A stretch of DNA of 64,000 nt from an uncultured Verrucomicrobia subdivision 3 bacterium (lineage in GTDB: Bacteria > Verrucomicrobiota > Verrucomicrobiae > Limisphaerales > UBA11358), in NCBI GenBank assembly GCA_903921455.1, contig CAIXPZ010000029.1:1-64000 (forward strand). The letters run 5' to 3'. Positions within the stretch are counted from its first letter, which is position 1. The number at the start of each line of letters is the position of its first letter. The translations under genes were made by a program, and so were the position numbers. This document shows, piece by piece, positions 35,799-43,306 of this stretch. The notes beneath the pieces are model-generated. The model made no database searches. It was not told where the DNA came from and worked only from the letters and a program-made list of their open reading frames with translations.

Positions 35799-36643
35799 AA
35801 TTCGCGGATCTTCATCTGCACACGCTGTTCTCCGATGGCACGTTCACGCCGGAGGAATTGGTTTTGCGCGCCCAGAATGCCGGCCTGGCCTGTATCGCGC
35901 TCACGGATCATGACACGGTTGAAGGCTGCGAACGGGCCGCCGCCGCCTGCGCGGCGGTGAAGCTGGGATTTATCCCTGGCGCGGAGCTCACGGCGGAACA
36001 CGAGGACACCGAAGTGCATGTGCTCGGCTATTTTCTTGATACGCAAAACCGGATCCTGCTCGACCGCATCGGCAAGTTTCAAGCCGTGCGGCAAAACCGG
36101 ATTCACGAAATGTGCGCCGCGCTCAACCAGCTGGGTATTCCGCTCAAGGCTGAATCCGTTTTTGCGCTCGCCAATTGCCGGTCGCCCGGTCGGCCGCACG
36201 TCGCCCGCGCGCTCGTAAAAGAAAAGCTCATCGGCAATCTGGATGAGGCCTTCGAACGTTACCTTAAAAAAGGCCGGCCCGCGTGGGTGCCCAAGACCAA
36301 GATGTCCGCGCTCGAAAGCGTCGAGTTGATTCATCAGGCCGGCGGCCTGGCCGTGATGGCGCATCCGGGCTTAAACCGCACGGATGAAATCATTCCCGAT
36401 CTCGTGGGCGCCGGGTTGGACGGCATTGAATGTTTTCACACGAAGCATTCCACGGTGATGTCTGAGCGCTATCTGGAGATTGCCGAGAAATATGATTTGC
36501 TCGTCACCGGCGGTAGCGACTGCCACGGTTTCAGCAAAAAGGCGCCGCTCATCGGCACCGTGAAATTGCCCTATGAGCACGTGGAAAAATTATATGCCGC
36601 GAAGGCTGCCGCCGATCACATGCGCGCAACGGTGGCAAAATAG
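35795..36643 (+). CDS. PHP-domain metal-dependent phosphoesterase (YciV/TrpH-like)
   Basis: 282 residues. Metal motifs in order: FADLHLHTLFSDG (HxH plus Asp, 3-15), ALTDHDTVEGCERAA (about 36-50), the GAELTAEHEDTEVHVLGY block and the C-terminal VTGGSDCHGF (about 238-247). Related enzymes hydrolyse 3',5'-nucleoside bisphosphates or trim the 5' end of RNA. It is translationally coupled to nusB, which hints at an RNA-metabolism role. Exact substrate not assignable. Confidence 0.88.
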   Translation: MKFADLHLHTLFSDGTFTPEELVLRAQNAGLACIALTDHDTVEGCERAAAACAAVKLGFIPGAELTAEHEDTEVHVLGYFLDTQNRILLDRIGKFQAVRQNRIHEMCAALNQLGIPLKAESVFALANCRSPGRPHVARALVKEKLIGNLDEAFERYLKKGRPAWVPKTKMSALESVELIHQAGGLAVMAHPGLNRTDEIIPDLVGAGLDGIECFHTKHSTVMSERYLEIAEKYDLLVTGGSDCHGFSKKAPLIGTVKLPYEHVEKLYAAKAAADHMRATVAK

Positions 36644-36671
36644 TTTTCACCCTGTATTTTAATTTTTAAGC

Positions 36672-37583
36672 ATGGGACTGTTTTCTAAATTCAAGGCCGG
36701 CCTCGCCAAGACGCACGCCAAGCTGACGCATGAAATCAAGCGCATCGTCACCCGTTCGCCCAAGCTCACCGCTGAATCGCTGGAAGAAATTGAGCAGGCG
36801 CTCATCGCCGCCGACCTCGGCATGGCCATGACCACGCAGATCGTCGCCGCAGTCAGGCTGGCCTACGAAACGCAAGGTTCGGCGGGCCTAGATTACTTGG
36901 CGATTGCTCGAGCGGAGATTGAAAAAAGTCTTTCGAGCAACCGGCCCGGCTTGCTTAAAGCCGCGCACGGACCGACCATCGTTTCCATCGTGGGCGTGAA
37001 TGGCACGGGCAAAACCACCACTTCCGCCAAGCTCGCACACTACCTCCAATCGCAGCACAAAACCGTATTGCTTGCCGCGTGCGACACCTTTCGCGCGGCA
37101 GCCATCGAACAGTTAAAGCTCTGGGGCGCGCGGCTCAAAGTCGAAGTTATCGCCGGTTCTTACGGGGCGGATGCGGCGGCCGTGGCGCACGATGCGGTGA
37201 CGGCCGCCCACGCGCGCAAGGCGGATTACCTGTTCATTGATACGGCTGGCCGCTTGCACACGAAACACAACTTGATGCAGGAGTTGCACAAGCTGCATCG
37301 CGTCATCGGCAAGCAACTCGCGGGCGCGCCGCATGAAGTATTGCTCGTGCTCGACGGTAGCACCGGCATGAACGCGCTGAACCAGGCGCGGGAATTCAAC
37401 AAGGCTGTGCCGCTCACCGGCCTGATTGTGACCAAGCTCGATGGCACGAGCAAAGGGGGCATGGTGGTAGCGATCCAGAAGGAACTCGGCCTGCCGGTCA
37501 AATTCATCGGCCTCGGTGAACAGCCGGATGATTTGCAGCCTTTCGACGCCAAACAATTCGCGCAAGCCCTGTTTGAAGAATGA
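36672..37583 (+). CDS. ftsY: Signal recognition particle receptor FtsY
   Basis: 303 residues. SRP GTPase that docks ribosome-SRP complexes on the membrane. It lacks the long acidic A domain of E. coli FtsY. A short basic N-terminus (FSKFKAGLAKTHAKLTHEIK) leads into the N domain. The G domain has VGVNGTGKTTTSAKLAHYL (about 107-125), ACDTFRAAAIEQL, LFIDTAGRLHTKHNLMQEL, and TKLDGTSKGG (about 255-264). The C-terminal ends right at the ribD start region, which overlaps it. Confidence 0.96.
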   Translation: MGLFSKFKAGLAKTHAKLTHEIKRIVTRSPKLTAESLEEIEQALIAADLGMAMTTQIVAAVRLAYETQGSAGLDYLAIARAEIEKSLSSNRPGLLKAAHGPTIVSIVGVNGTGKTTTSAKLAHYLQSQHKTVLLAACDTFRAAAIEQLKLWGARLKVEVIAGSYGADAAAVAHDAVTAAHARKADYLFIDTAGRLHTKHNLMQELHKLHRVIGKQLAGAPHEVLLVLDGSTGMNALNQAREFNKAVPLTGLIVTKLDGTSKGGMVVAIQKELGLPVKFIGLGEQPDDLQPFDAKQFAQALFEE

Positions 37584-38703
37584 CCTGAAATACCTGCGCC
37601 AGGCTCTCCAAGCCGCCAAGCGCGGCTACGGCACCACTTCGCCGAATCCGATGGTCGGCGCGGTGCTGGTGAAGGGCGGAAAAATCATCGGGCGCGGCTG
37701 GCATCGGCGCGCGGGGCTGCCGCACGCGGAAATCGAGGCGCTCCGCGATGCACAGAAACATGGCCACTCGCCGCGCGGCGCGACGCTATACGTCACGCTG
37801 GAGCCGTGCTGCACCCACGGCCGCACGCCGCCCTGCACGGAAGCCATCATTGCCGCCGGCATCAAACGCGTCGTTATCGGCGCGACCGATCCGAATCCCC
37901 GGCACGCGGGCAAAGGATTCCAGATTTTGCAGCGCGCCAGGCTTGAAGTGGTTCATGGAGTTTTGAGCGACGAGTGCGCCAAGCTAAACGAAGCTTTCAA
38001 CCATTGGATTGTCCATCGCACACCGTTGGTAACGGTGAAAGCGGCAATGACGCTGGACGGAAAAATCGCCACTGCCAGCGGCGAGTCCAAGTGGATCACG
38101 GGGGAGAAATCCCGCGCGCACGGGATGAGGCTGCGACAAGGCGCGGATGCGATTCTCGTCGGTATCAACACGATTCTTGCGGACAACCCCTCGCTGACCT
38201 TACGGCCCTATCAAAGTGCGAGGACCAAAGCTCCAAGTCAGAAACCGCTTCGCCGCATCATCCTTGATTCTCAAGCGAGAACCCCGCTGACAGCTAAAGT
38301 GGTGAGCGATAACTTTGCGGGACTTACCACGATTGTTGTCAGCAAACAATCACCTGGAAGCCGGGTGGCGGCGTTGGCAAAAAAAACCAATGTCCTGGTC
38401 GCGCCGATAGCTGGATCAAAATTGAATCTGCGCTGGCTGCTAAACAAACTCGGCGCGGAAAACGTGACCAGCCTGCTGGTGGAAGGCGGCGGCGAGGTGA
38501 ACGCGTCATTTTTGCTCGGCGGCCTGGCGCACCGCGTGGCGTTTTTCTACGCGCCGAAAATTCTCGGCGGCCGCGACGCGCGCAAAGGCGTCGCGGGTGA
38601 CGGTGCTGAGAGTCTGGCCGAAGCCCTCCCATTGGACGAGGTGAAGTGGCGCAAACTCGGCGCCGACCTGCTCCTCACCGCCCGCATCCGGCCACCGGTC
38701 TGA
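37573..38703 (+). CDS. ribD: Bifunctional diaminohydroxyphosphoribosylaminopyrimidine deaminase / 5-amino-6-uracil reductase
   Basis: 376 residues. Second and third steps of riboflavin synthesis. The deaminase domain has SPNPMVGAVLVKGGKIIGRG, GLPHAEIEAL (His-Ala-Glu) and VTLEPCCTHGRTPPC for zinc. The reductase domain has VTVKAAMTLDGKIATASGES, ILVGINTILADNPSLTLR and LLVEGGGEVNASFL (about 310-324). The start is set at TTG (37573), which gives KNDLKYLRQALQAAKRG, the family opening, and overlaps the end of ftsY by 11 bases. An ATG 57 bases upstream is possible but would add an unrelated peptide. Confidence 0.93.
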   Translation: MKNDLKYLRQALQAAKRGYGTTSPNPMVGAVLVKGGKIIGRGWHRRAGLPHAEIEALRDAQKHGHSPRGATLYVTLEPCCTHGRTPPCTEAIIAAGIKRVVIGATDPNPRHAGKGFQILQRARLEVVHGVLSDECAKLNEAFNHWIVHRTPLVTVKAAMTLDGKIATASGESKWITGEKSRAHGMRLRQGADAILVGINTILADNPSLTLRPYQSARTKAPSQKPLRRIILDSQARTPLTAKVVSDNFAGLTTIVVSKQSPGSRVAALAKKTNVLVAPIAGSKLNLRWLLNKLGAENVTSLLVEGGGEVNASFLLGGLAHRVAFFYAPKILGGRDARKGVAGDGAESLAEALPLDEVKWRKLGADLLLTARIRPPV

Positions 38704-38764
38704 ATCTGGCTAGCCCGCGAAAGGCTTGCCACCAGCCGTCGAAACACGGCAACATAACTTTCCT

Positions 38765-39370
38765 ATGTTCACCGGCATTGTTGAAGAAGCGGGCGTCATT
38801 GAAAAAATCACGCCCACCGCAAAATCCATTGAAATGACCGTGCGCGCCACGTCCTGCGGACGTGGCGTGAAGGTCGGCGACAGCGTGGCCGTCAACGGCT
38901 GTTGCCTGACGGCGGTGAAAATTTCCGCGCGCGGCAAATCCAAGCTGATCCAGTTCGACCTGTTGCAGGAAAGCTGGCAACGGACGAATTTTCAATTCGG
39001 CAAAATCGGTTCACTGGTAAATCTGGAGCGTTCGCTCCGCGCCAACGGCGAACTGGGCGGGCACTTTGTCACCGGACATGTGGATGGCCTCGGCAGAATC
39101 ATCAAGTGGGAGCGCGCCGGCAAGGATCACCTGCTCGACATTGCCGCGCCGCCGGAGGTGATGAAATATCTGGTGTTCAAAGGTTCGGTGGCCGTGGATG
39201 GCATCAGCCTCACGGTGGCCAAGGTGGCCAAGAAAAGTTTTCGCATCTGGATCATTCCGCACACGTTTGCAGTGACCGTTTTGCAGGAGCGTAAGGTCGG
39301 CGACGCTGTGAATTTGGAGGCGGATCTCCTTGGAAAATATGTGGAAAAGTTCCTCGCGGCCCGTCGCTAA
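38765..39370 (+). CDS. ribE: Riboflavin synthase alpha chain
   Basis: 201 residues. Dismutates 6,7-dimethyl-8-ribityllumazine to riboflavin. Two lumazine-binding repeats are visible: MFTGIVEEAGVIEKI with GDSVAVNGCCLTAV, and ELGGHFVTGHVDGLGRI with FKGSVAVDGISLTVAKV. The ATG at 38765 starts the exact family N-terminus MFTGIVE. It follows ribD by 61 bases. RibA/B and RibH are not in the window. Confidence 0.95.
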   Translation: MFTGIVEEAGVIEKITPTAKSIEMTVRATSCGRGVKVGDSVAVNGCCLTAVKISARGKSKLIQFDLLQESWQRTNFQFGKIGSLVNLERSLRANGELGGHFVTGHVDGLGRIIKWERAGKDHLLDIAAPPEVMKYLVFKGSVAVDGISLTVAKVAKKSFRIWIIPHTFAVTVLQERKVGDAVNLEADLLGKYVEKFLAARR

Positions 39371-39372
39371 AA

Positions 39373-39400
39373 TGTAACTTAACCGTCACCGGGGTGTCAC
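39373..39400 (+). promoter_or_regulatory. Pho-box-like triple direct repeat upstream of the olsB-plsC pair
   Basis: TGTAAC (39373-39378), CGTCAC (39384-39389) and TGTCAC (39395-39400) recur with an exact 11-base period, as in PhoB-binding Pho boxes (TGTCA repeated every 11 bp). The repeat ends 22 bases before the GTG of the GNAT acyltransferase gene. A weak -10-like CAGAGT lies 10 bases after the last unit. Confidence 0.6.
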
Positions 39401-39422
39401 TTGGCTTTGCCAGAGTGATGGT

Positions 39423-40184
39423 GTGAATTTAGCACCAGAATCTGTTCGACTATTTGTGGGCGCGTCGGCGCAATATGCCGTCCGGCTCGCCTGCCGACCG
39501 GCGGAAATGGAGGCCGCCCAGTCGCTGCGTTTTCAAGTCTTCAACCTGGAGCTCAACGAAGGCCTATCGCAATCATACGCGACCGGTCGCGACGCCGATC
39601 CGTTTGACGCCGTCTGCGATCACCTGCTCGTTGAGCACCTGGAAACACAAGAAATCGTCGGCACCTACCGTTTACAGGCCGGCACCCGCGCCGCAAAAAA
39701 TCTGGGTTACTACTCCGCACAGGAATTTGACTTCGCCGCGTTCGAGCCGATGCGAAATGAAATCATCGAACTCGGCCGCGCCTGCGTGCATCGCCAGCAT
39801 CGCAACCTGGTCGTGCTGGGACTGCTGTGGAAAGGCATCGCCGACTACGCACAGGGACGCGGGGCGCGCTACCTGATCGGTTGCAGTTCGCTCACGTCGC
39901 AAGACGCGGCCGTGGGCGCCTCGGCTTACACGGATTTGTGCCGCAAGCAATGCCTTGCTGATCTGCCGTGGCGAACGTCGCCGACGGACGCATTCGCTTG
40001 CCCGCTTGACCGACTGGCGGAGGCGGCAGTCCAAATTCCGAAGTTGCTGCGGGCCTATTTGGCCATCGGCGCAAAAGTCTGCGGCGCGCCTGCGTTGGAT
40101 CGGCAGTTTGGCACGATTGATTTTCTCACCGTGCTCGACCTGAAAGCGATGCCAGCCGGCGCGCGCGAACGATTTCTCGGTTGA
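39423..40184 (+). CDS. olsB: OlsB-like GNAT-family N-acyltransferase (ornithine-lipid type)
   Basis: 253 residues. OlsB adds a 3-hydroxyacyl chain to ornithine (or another amino acid) to make the lyso-lipid that OlsA then acylates. The sequence has the family course: LRFQVFNLELNEGL (about 36-49), DPFDAVCDHLLVEH, IVGTYRLQAG, EIIELGRACVHRQHRNLVVLG (about 112-132) and a typical ARYLIGCSSL. The start is GTG at 39423. Its neighbour 31 bases downstream is a PlsC-type acyltransferase, the expected second enzyme. Pho-box-like repeats lie just upstream. The exact amino-acid acceptor is not fixed by sequence. Confidence 0.82.
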   Translation: MNLAPESVRLFVGASAQYAVRLACRPAEMEAAQSLRFQVFNLELNEGLSQSYATGRDADPFDAVCDHLLVEHLETQEIVGTYRLQAGTRAAKNLGYYSAQEFDFAAFEPMRNEIIELGRACVHRQHRNLVVLGLLWKGIADYAQGRGARYLIGCSSLTSQDAAVGASAYTDLCRKQCLADLPWRTSPTDAFACPLDRLAEAAVQIPKLLRAYLAIGAKVCGAPALDRQFGTIDFLTVLDLKAMPAGARERFLG

Positions 40185-40215
40185 CCTGACCGGCCTTCGC
40201 GTTTGAAATCCGTGG

Positions 40216-40953
40216 ATGATGCTCCGCACTGCGGGAAGAATAGTCTGGGTTGCCGTTGAAATCACCGGCGCGATTTTCGACTATTTTTTTGACGTCATCC
40301 TGAATGCACCCGCGAACCAGCGCGCCGCCCGCGCCGCCTGGATGCACCGCGCCGCGCGGCGGCACTTGCAAATTTTCAATTGTTTCCCTGAAGTCTCCGG
40401 GCCGGTTCCGAAAAGCGGGCTGCTCGTATCCAATCATCTGGGTTATCTTGACATTCTCGCCATCAGCTCAGTGACGCCGGCGGCGTTCGTCTCCAAGGCT
40501 GAAGTGCGCGGCTGGCCAATTTTTGGCTGGCTGGCAAAGATTGGCGGAACTATTTTCGTTCAACGCGAACACCGCCTGCAAGTTGGCGCGGCTAATATCG
40601 AAATCCAGGCGGCGCTCGCTGAAGGTGCTCTCGTGGTGGTTTTTCCTGAAGGCACCAGTTCCAACGGCGAAACCGTCCTTCCCTTCCGCGCCTCGCTGCT
40701 GGAGCCGGCTTTGCGCGGCGGCTACGAGATTTCCATCGCGTGTCTTCGGTATGAATTAGTCGACGGCGACGCCAAGCAAGAAGTTTGTTACTGGGGCGAT
40801 CACACCTTCTTTCCGCATTTGTTGAATCTGCTCGGGAAACGCCAGATCCGCGCAACGCTGCGGTTTGAGCCATTTCGTCGCACCACCGACGATCGGAAGG
40901 AATTGGCGAAGGAATTGCACGCCGCCGTCGTGGAATTAAAAGCGCGCGGCTGA
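40216..40953 (+). CDS. PlsC/OlsA-like 1-acyl-glycerol-3-phosphate (lyso-lipid) acyltransferase
   Basis: 245 residues. An N-terminal membrane segment (VWVAVEITGAIFDYFFDVIL) precedes the acyltransferase motifs: LVSNHLGYLDILA (NHxxxLD, about 72-84), IGGTIFVQRE (about 110-119) and VFPEGTSSNGE (about 141-151). It transfers an acyl chain from acyl-ACP to a lyso-lipid at the inner membrane. Being directly after olsB, it most likely makes ornithine-type lipid (OlsA), though a phosphatidic-acid role is possible. Confidence 0.87.
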   Translation: MMLRTAGRIVWVAVEITGAIFDYFFDVILNAPANQRAARAAWMHRAARRHLQIFNCFPEVSGPVPKSGLLVSNHLGYLDILAISSVTPAAFVSKAEVRGWPIFGWLAKIGGTIFVQREHRLQVGAANIEIQAALAEGALVVVFPEGTSSNGETVLPFRASLLEPALRGGYEISIACLRYELVDGDAKQEVCYWGDHTFFPHLLNLLGKRQIRATLRFEPFRRTTDDRKELAKELHAAVVELKARG

Positions 40954-40960
40954 AACGAAT

Positions 40961-41509
40961 TCACCAATTCACCGGCACAGTAAGTTTTTTGCCGAAGCGG
41001 TTGTTGTAATGGAGCTGTTTCTGTTGGGCCCCATATTCATGGACGAGCTTGGTGATTTTCACATCGTAGCAGCAATACTCCGCAATCTCCGCAAGCTTGC
41101 CTTGCTTGAACCACTCGATGGCTTGCAAGCCTTCCGCCGTTTTCTCAACGCCAAACGTCGCCGTGGCGATAGAGTCCAGCGAAAGCCGGTGCCCCAGTTT
41201 CTCGCTCAACACGACCAGCATGTCGAGCGTCGGGATTTGTGTCAGGTCGAGCGCTGAGTAGCCGTGCAGCACTTCGTAATCAAAGCGTAAATTGTTGAAG
41301 CCGACCACGAGGTCGGCGCGCTGCAGCTCGGTGATTAGGTCGTTGACCTGCGGTTCGCCGTAGATTTTATATTCGCCGCGGGCGGTGCTATAAGTCACCC
41401 CCACACTCATTCCCATCTTGGAAATATTTCCCCAGCCGCCGACTTCATCGGCGGACTTCTGCGTTTCCAGATCGAAATAAACAATGTTCTTTGCCACGAC
41501 GACCAACAT
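40961..41509 (-). CDS. Ribonuclease H-like (DEDD, YprB-type) exonuclease-domain protein
   Basis: 182 residues. IVYFDLETQKSADEVGG (first acidic pair), VVGFNNLRFDYEVLHG, PTLDMLVVLSEKLGHRLSLD and the final EIAEYCCYDVKITKLVHEYG supply the DEDDy set (Asp, Glu, Asp, Tyr-x3-Asp). Related domains are found in YprB and helicase-linked nucleases; here the domain stands alone. It is convergent with plsC and separate from the thioredoxin-like gene on the other strand. Its nucleic-acid substrate is unknown. Confidence 0.82.
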   Translation of the reverse strand: MLVVVAKNIVYFDLETQKSADEVGGWGNISKMGMSVGVTYSTARGEYKIYGEPQVNDLITELQRADLVVGFNNLRFDYEVLHGYSALDLTQIPTLDMLVVLSEKLGHRLSLDSIATATFGVEKTAEGLQAIEWFKQGKLAEIAEYCCYDVKITKLVHEYGAQQKQLHYNNRFGKKLTVPVNW

Positions 41510-41587
41510 TTAAATTGCAGTCGTGCAAAGAAACAAACTTAAACTTCATGGCTTGCGAAAAATTACGCGCCACGCCAAATTGCGCGC

Positions 41588-42163
41588 ATGGCTCTGACAC
41601 CTTCCACCATGCTATCGCTGGGCACGCCCGCGCCGGATTTCCACCTGCCAGACACAGACGGAACAATCGTCTCGCTTGCCAGCTTGGGCGACAAAACAGC
41701 GCTGCTTGTTATCTTCATGTGCAACCATTGTCCCTACGTGGTCCACATTCGCAGCGGTCTCGCGCAATTGGCGCGTGACTACGTGCCGCGCGGCGTTGGT
41801 GTCATTGGCATCAATTCCAATGACGTAAAAAATTATCCTGCCGACAGCCCGGCCAAAATGAAGAGCGAAGTGGAAACCGCTGGCTACATATTCCCATATC
41901 TTTACGACGAGACGCAGGCCGTGGCCAAAGCCTATCGTGCCGCCTGCACGCCGGACTTTTTCCTGTTCGACCGCCGTCGCCGCCTGGTTTACCGCGGACA
42001 ATTTGATGCCAGCCGCCCGGGCAACGGCCTGCCGGTGACCGGAAAAGATTTGCGCGTCGCGCTGGATGCGGTGCTGGAAGGGAAACCGACCTCTGAATTT
42101 CAAATCGCCAGTATCGGATGCAATATCAAGTGGAAGGCTGGTAACGAACCGGACTATTTTTGA
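41588..42163 (+). CDS. Thioredoxin-like/AhpC-TSA family protein (PRX-like2)
   Basis: 191 residues with a peroxiredoxin-like fold. FMCNHCPYVVHI holds the CxxC at about residue 45 (Cys-Asn-His-Cys). GTPAPDFHLPDTDGTIVSL lies at the start and YLYDETQAVAKAYRAACTPD near the middle (cis-Pro in CTPDFFLF). The class reduces or forms disulfides with unknown partners. There is no signal peptide, so it is cytoplasmic. It is upstream of, but probably not in, the ECF-secretion operon; a palindrome lies between. Confidence 0.86.
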   Translation: MALTPSTMLSLGTPAPDFHLPDTDGTIVSLASLGDKTALLVIFMCNHCPYVVHIRSGLAQLARDYVPRGVGVIGINSNDVKNYPADSPAKMKSEVETAGYIFPYLYDETQAVAKAYRAACTPDFFLFDRRRRLVYRGQFDASRPGNGLPVTGKDLRVALDAVLEGKPTSEFQIASIGCNIKWKAGNEPDYF

Positions 42164-42168
42164 TATAC

Positions 42169-42186
42169 GCACAAATTGATTTGTGC
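42169..42186. promoter_or_regulatory. Perfect palindrome upstream of the ECF-sigma operon
   Basis: GCACAAATTGATTTGTGC has 8-bp arms around a TG centre, lying 5 bases after the previous stop codon. A second AT-rich dyad with the core AAATTAATTT lies just before 42231. Without a T-run it is not a good terminator, so an operator is the better guess. Confidence 0.4.
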
Positions 42187-42356
42187 CGCCGCTCGTACAG
42201 CGTGTTTCGCCAATCATAAATTAATTTGTTATGACCACCTTCGCTGTTCCCGATCTCGAAGGCGGCGGTATCGTCGTCGACGTTTCACTTTCTGGCGGAA
42301 AAATAATTCAAAGGATTTCGCGACCCCGTTTGTCTGAGTTAGTAAAAGAATGCCGC

Positions 42357-42956
42357 ATGGCCGACGCCGACGAAGAACTGGTGTTGCAAACTCAAAGTGG
42401 CAGCCCTGCGGCCTTTGATACGCTGGTTCGCAATCATCAACGCATGATTCACTCGCTGACATTTCGGATGACCGGCTCGCTTGCCGACGCGGAAGATCTC
42501 GCGCAAGAGACGTTTATCCGCGCTCACGAACAGATTGGTTCCTTTCGCGGCTCGGCGAAATTTTCCACCTGGCTTTATCGCATCGCCGTCAACATCTGCC
42601 TGAACTGGCGGCAGAGCGAGGCGCGGCGTTTTCAGGTTCACGCCAGCGCTGCCGAGGAGTTTTCGGCAAACCAGGTCGCTGATGAAAGTGCTCCAGACGC
42701 TCAATCTGGTGAAGTGCAGGCCGCGCTCCTGAAACTGCCTAACAAACAGCGCGCCGCCATTGTGCTGACGATTTATGACGGCATGAACCACGCCGAGGCC
42801 GCACACGTTTTGGGCTGTTCAGAAACCACCGTGTCGTGGCGCGTGTTTGCCGCAAAACGGAAATTGAAGAAACTCCTGACCGTTCGCCGCCGCGAATCAT
42901 TTGCATCACTTGAAAACGACGAGCCGCGCGCCCCGGCCGCGCCCCACGAGCCATGA
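42357..42956 (+). CDS. ECF-type RNA polymerase sigma factor (RpoE family)
   Basis: 199 residues from ATG at 42357. Region 2: FDTLVRNHQRMIHSLTFRMT, DAEDLAQETFIRAHEQIGSF and STWLYRIAVNICLNWRQ (about 20-90). Region 4: LLKLPNKQRAAIVLTIYDG, then NHAEAAHVLGCSETTVSWRV as the helix-turn-helix. The frame is open to an ATG at 42231, but the extra 42 residues do not resemble sigma factors. It heads an operon: a probable anti-sigma gene overlaps its end, and secretion/pseudopilus genes follow. It likely controls that operon. Confidence 0.88.
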   Translation: MADADEELVLQTQSGSPAAFDTLVRNHQRMIHSLTFRMTGSLADAEDLAQETFIRAHEQIGSFRGSAKFSTWLYRIAVNICLNWRQSEARRFQVHASAAEEFSANQVADESAPDAQSGEVQAALLKLPNKQRAAIVLTIYDGMNHAEAAHVLGCSETTVSWRVFAAKRKLKKLLTVRRRESFASLENDEPRAPAAPHEP

Positions 42957-43303
42957 ACGACTTCGAGCTTGAATCCAGATTGAAAAGCGTTCCCGTGCCG
43001 GAACGTTCCGGGGAATACTGGATTGATTTCCCGTCGCAAGTTCGTCGGCATCTTCGCCACCGGCAGGACGAATTCACCCCGCGCAGCGTCTGGCGACCGC
43101 GGTTCCAATGGGCGGGAGGATTCGCGTTGGCGCTGGCCATGCTGTATGTCGGCGAGCGTTTTCATCCGCTCCAAAGCGCGTCGCAGGCCATCACGAAACA
43201 CGAATGCCAGTTCCGCGCCAAAGCCGCGCAGCTTGAATCCGGCCTGCGCATCCTGATGTTCAACCCCCATGGCATGGGTTATCTGCTGGCCGAGGCAAAT
43301 TGA
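42953..43303 (+). CDS. Probable anti-sigma factor (single-pass membrane protein)
   Basis: 116 residues. A cytoplasmic N-terminus (about 1-50: MNDFELESRLKSVPVPERSG) is followed by one membrane helix (WAGGFALALAMLYVGERF, about 54-71) and a short C-terminal part. No zinc-binding anti-sigma motif is seen. The call rests on layout and position: it starts inside the stop codon of the ECF sigma gene (ATGA) and lies directly before the secretion ATPase. It is not similar to a family I can name. Confidence 0.55.
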   Translation: MNDFELESRLKSVPVPERSGEYWIDFPSQVRRHLRHRQDEFTPRSVWRPRFQWAGGFALALAMLYVGERFHPLQSASQAITKHECQFRAKAAQLESGLRILMFNPHGMGYLLAEAN

Positions 43304-43306
43304 ATT

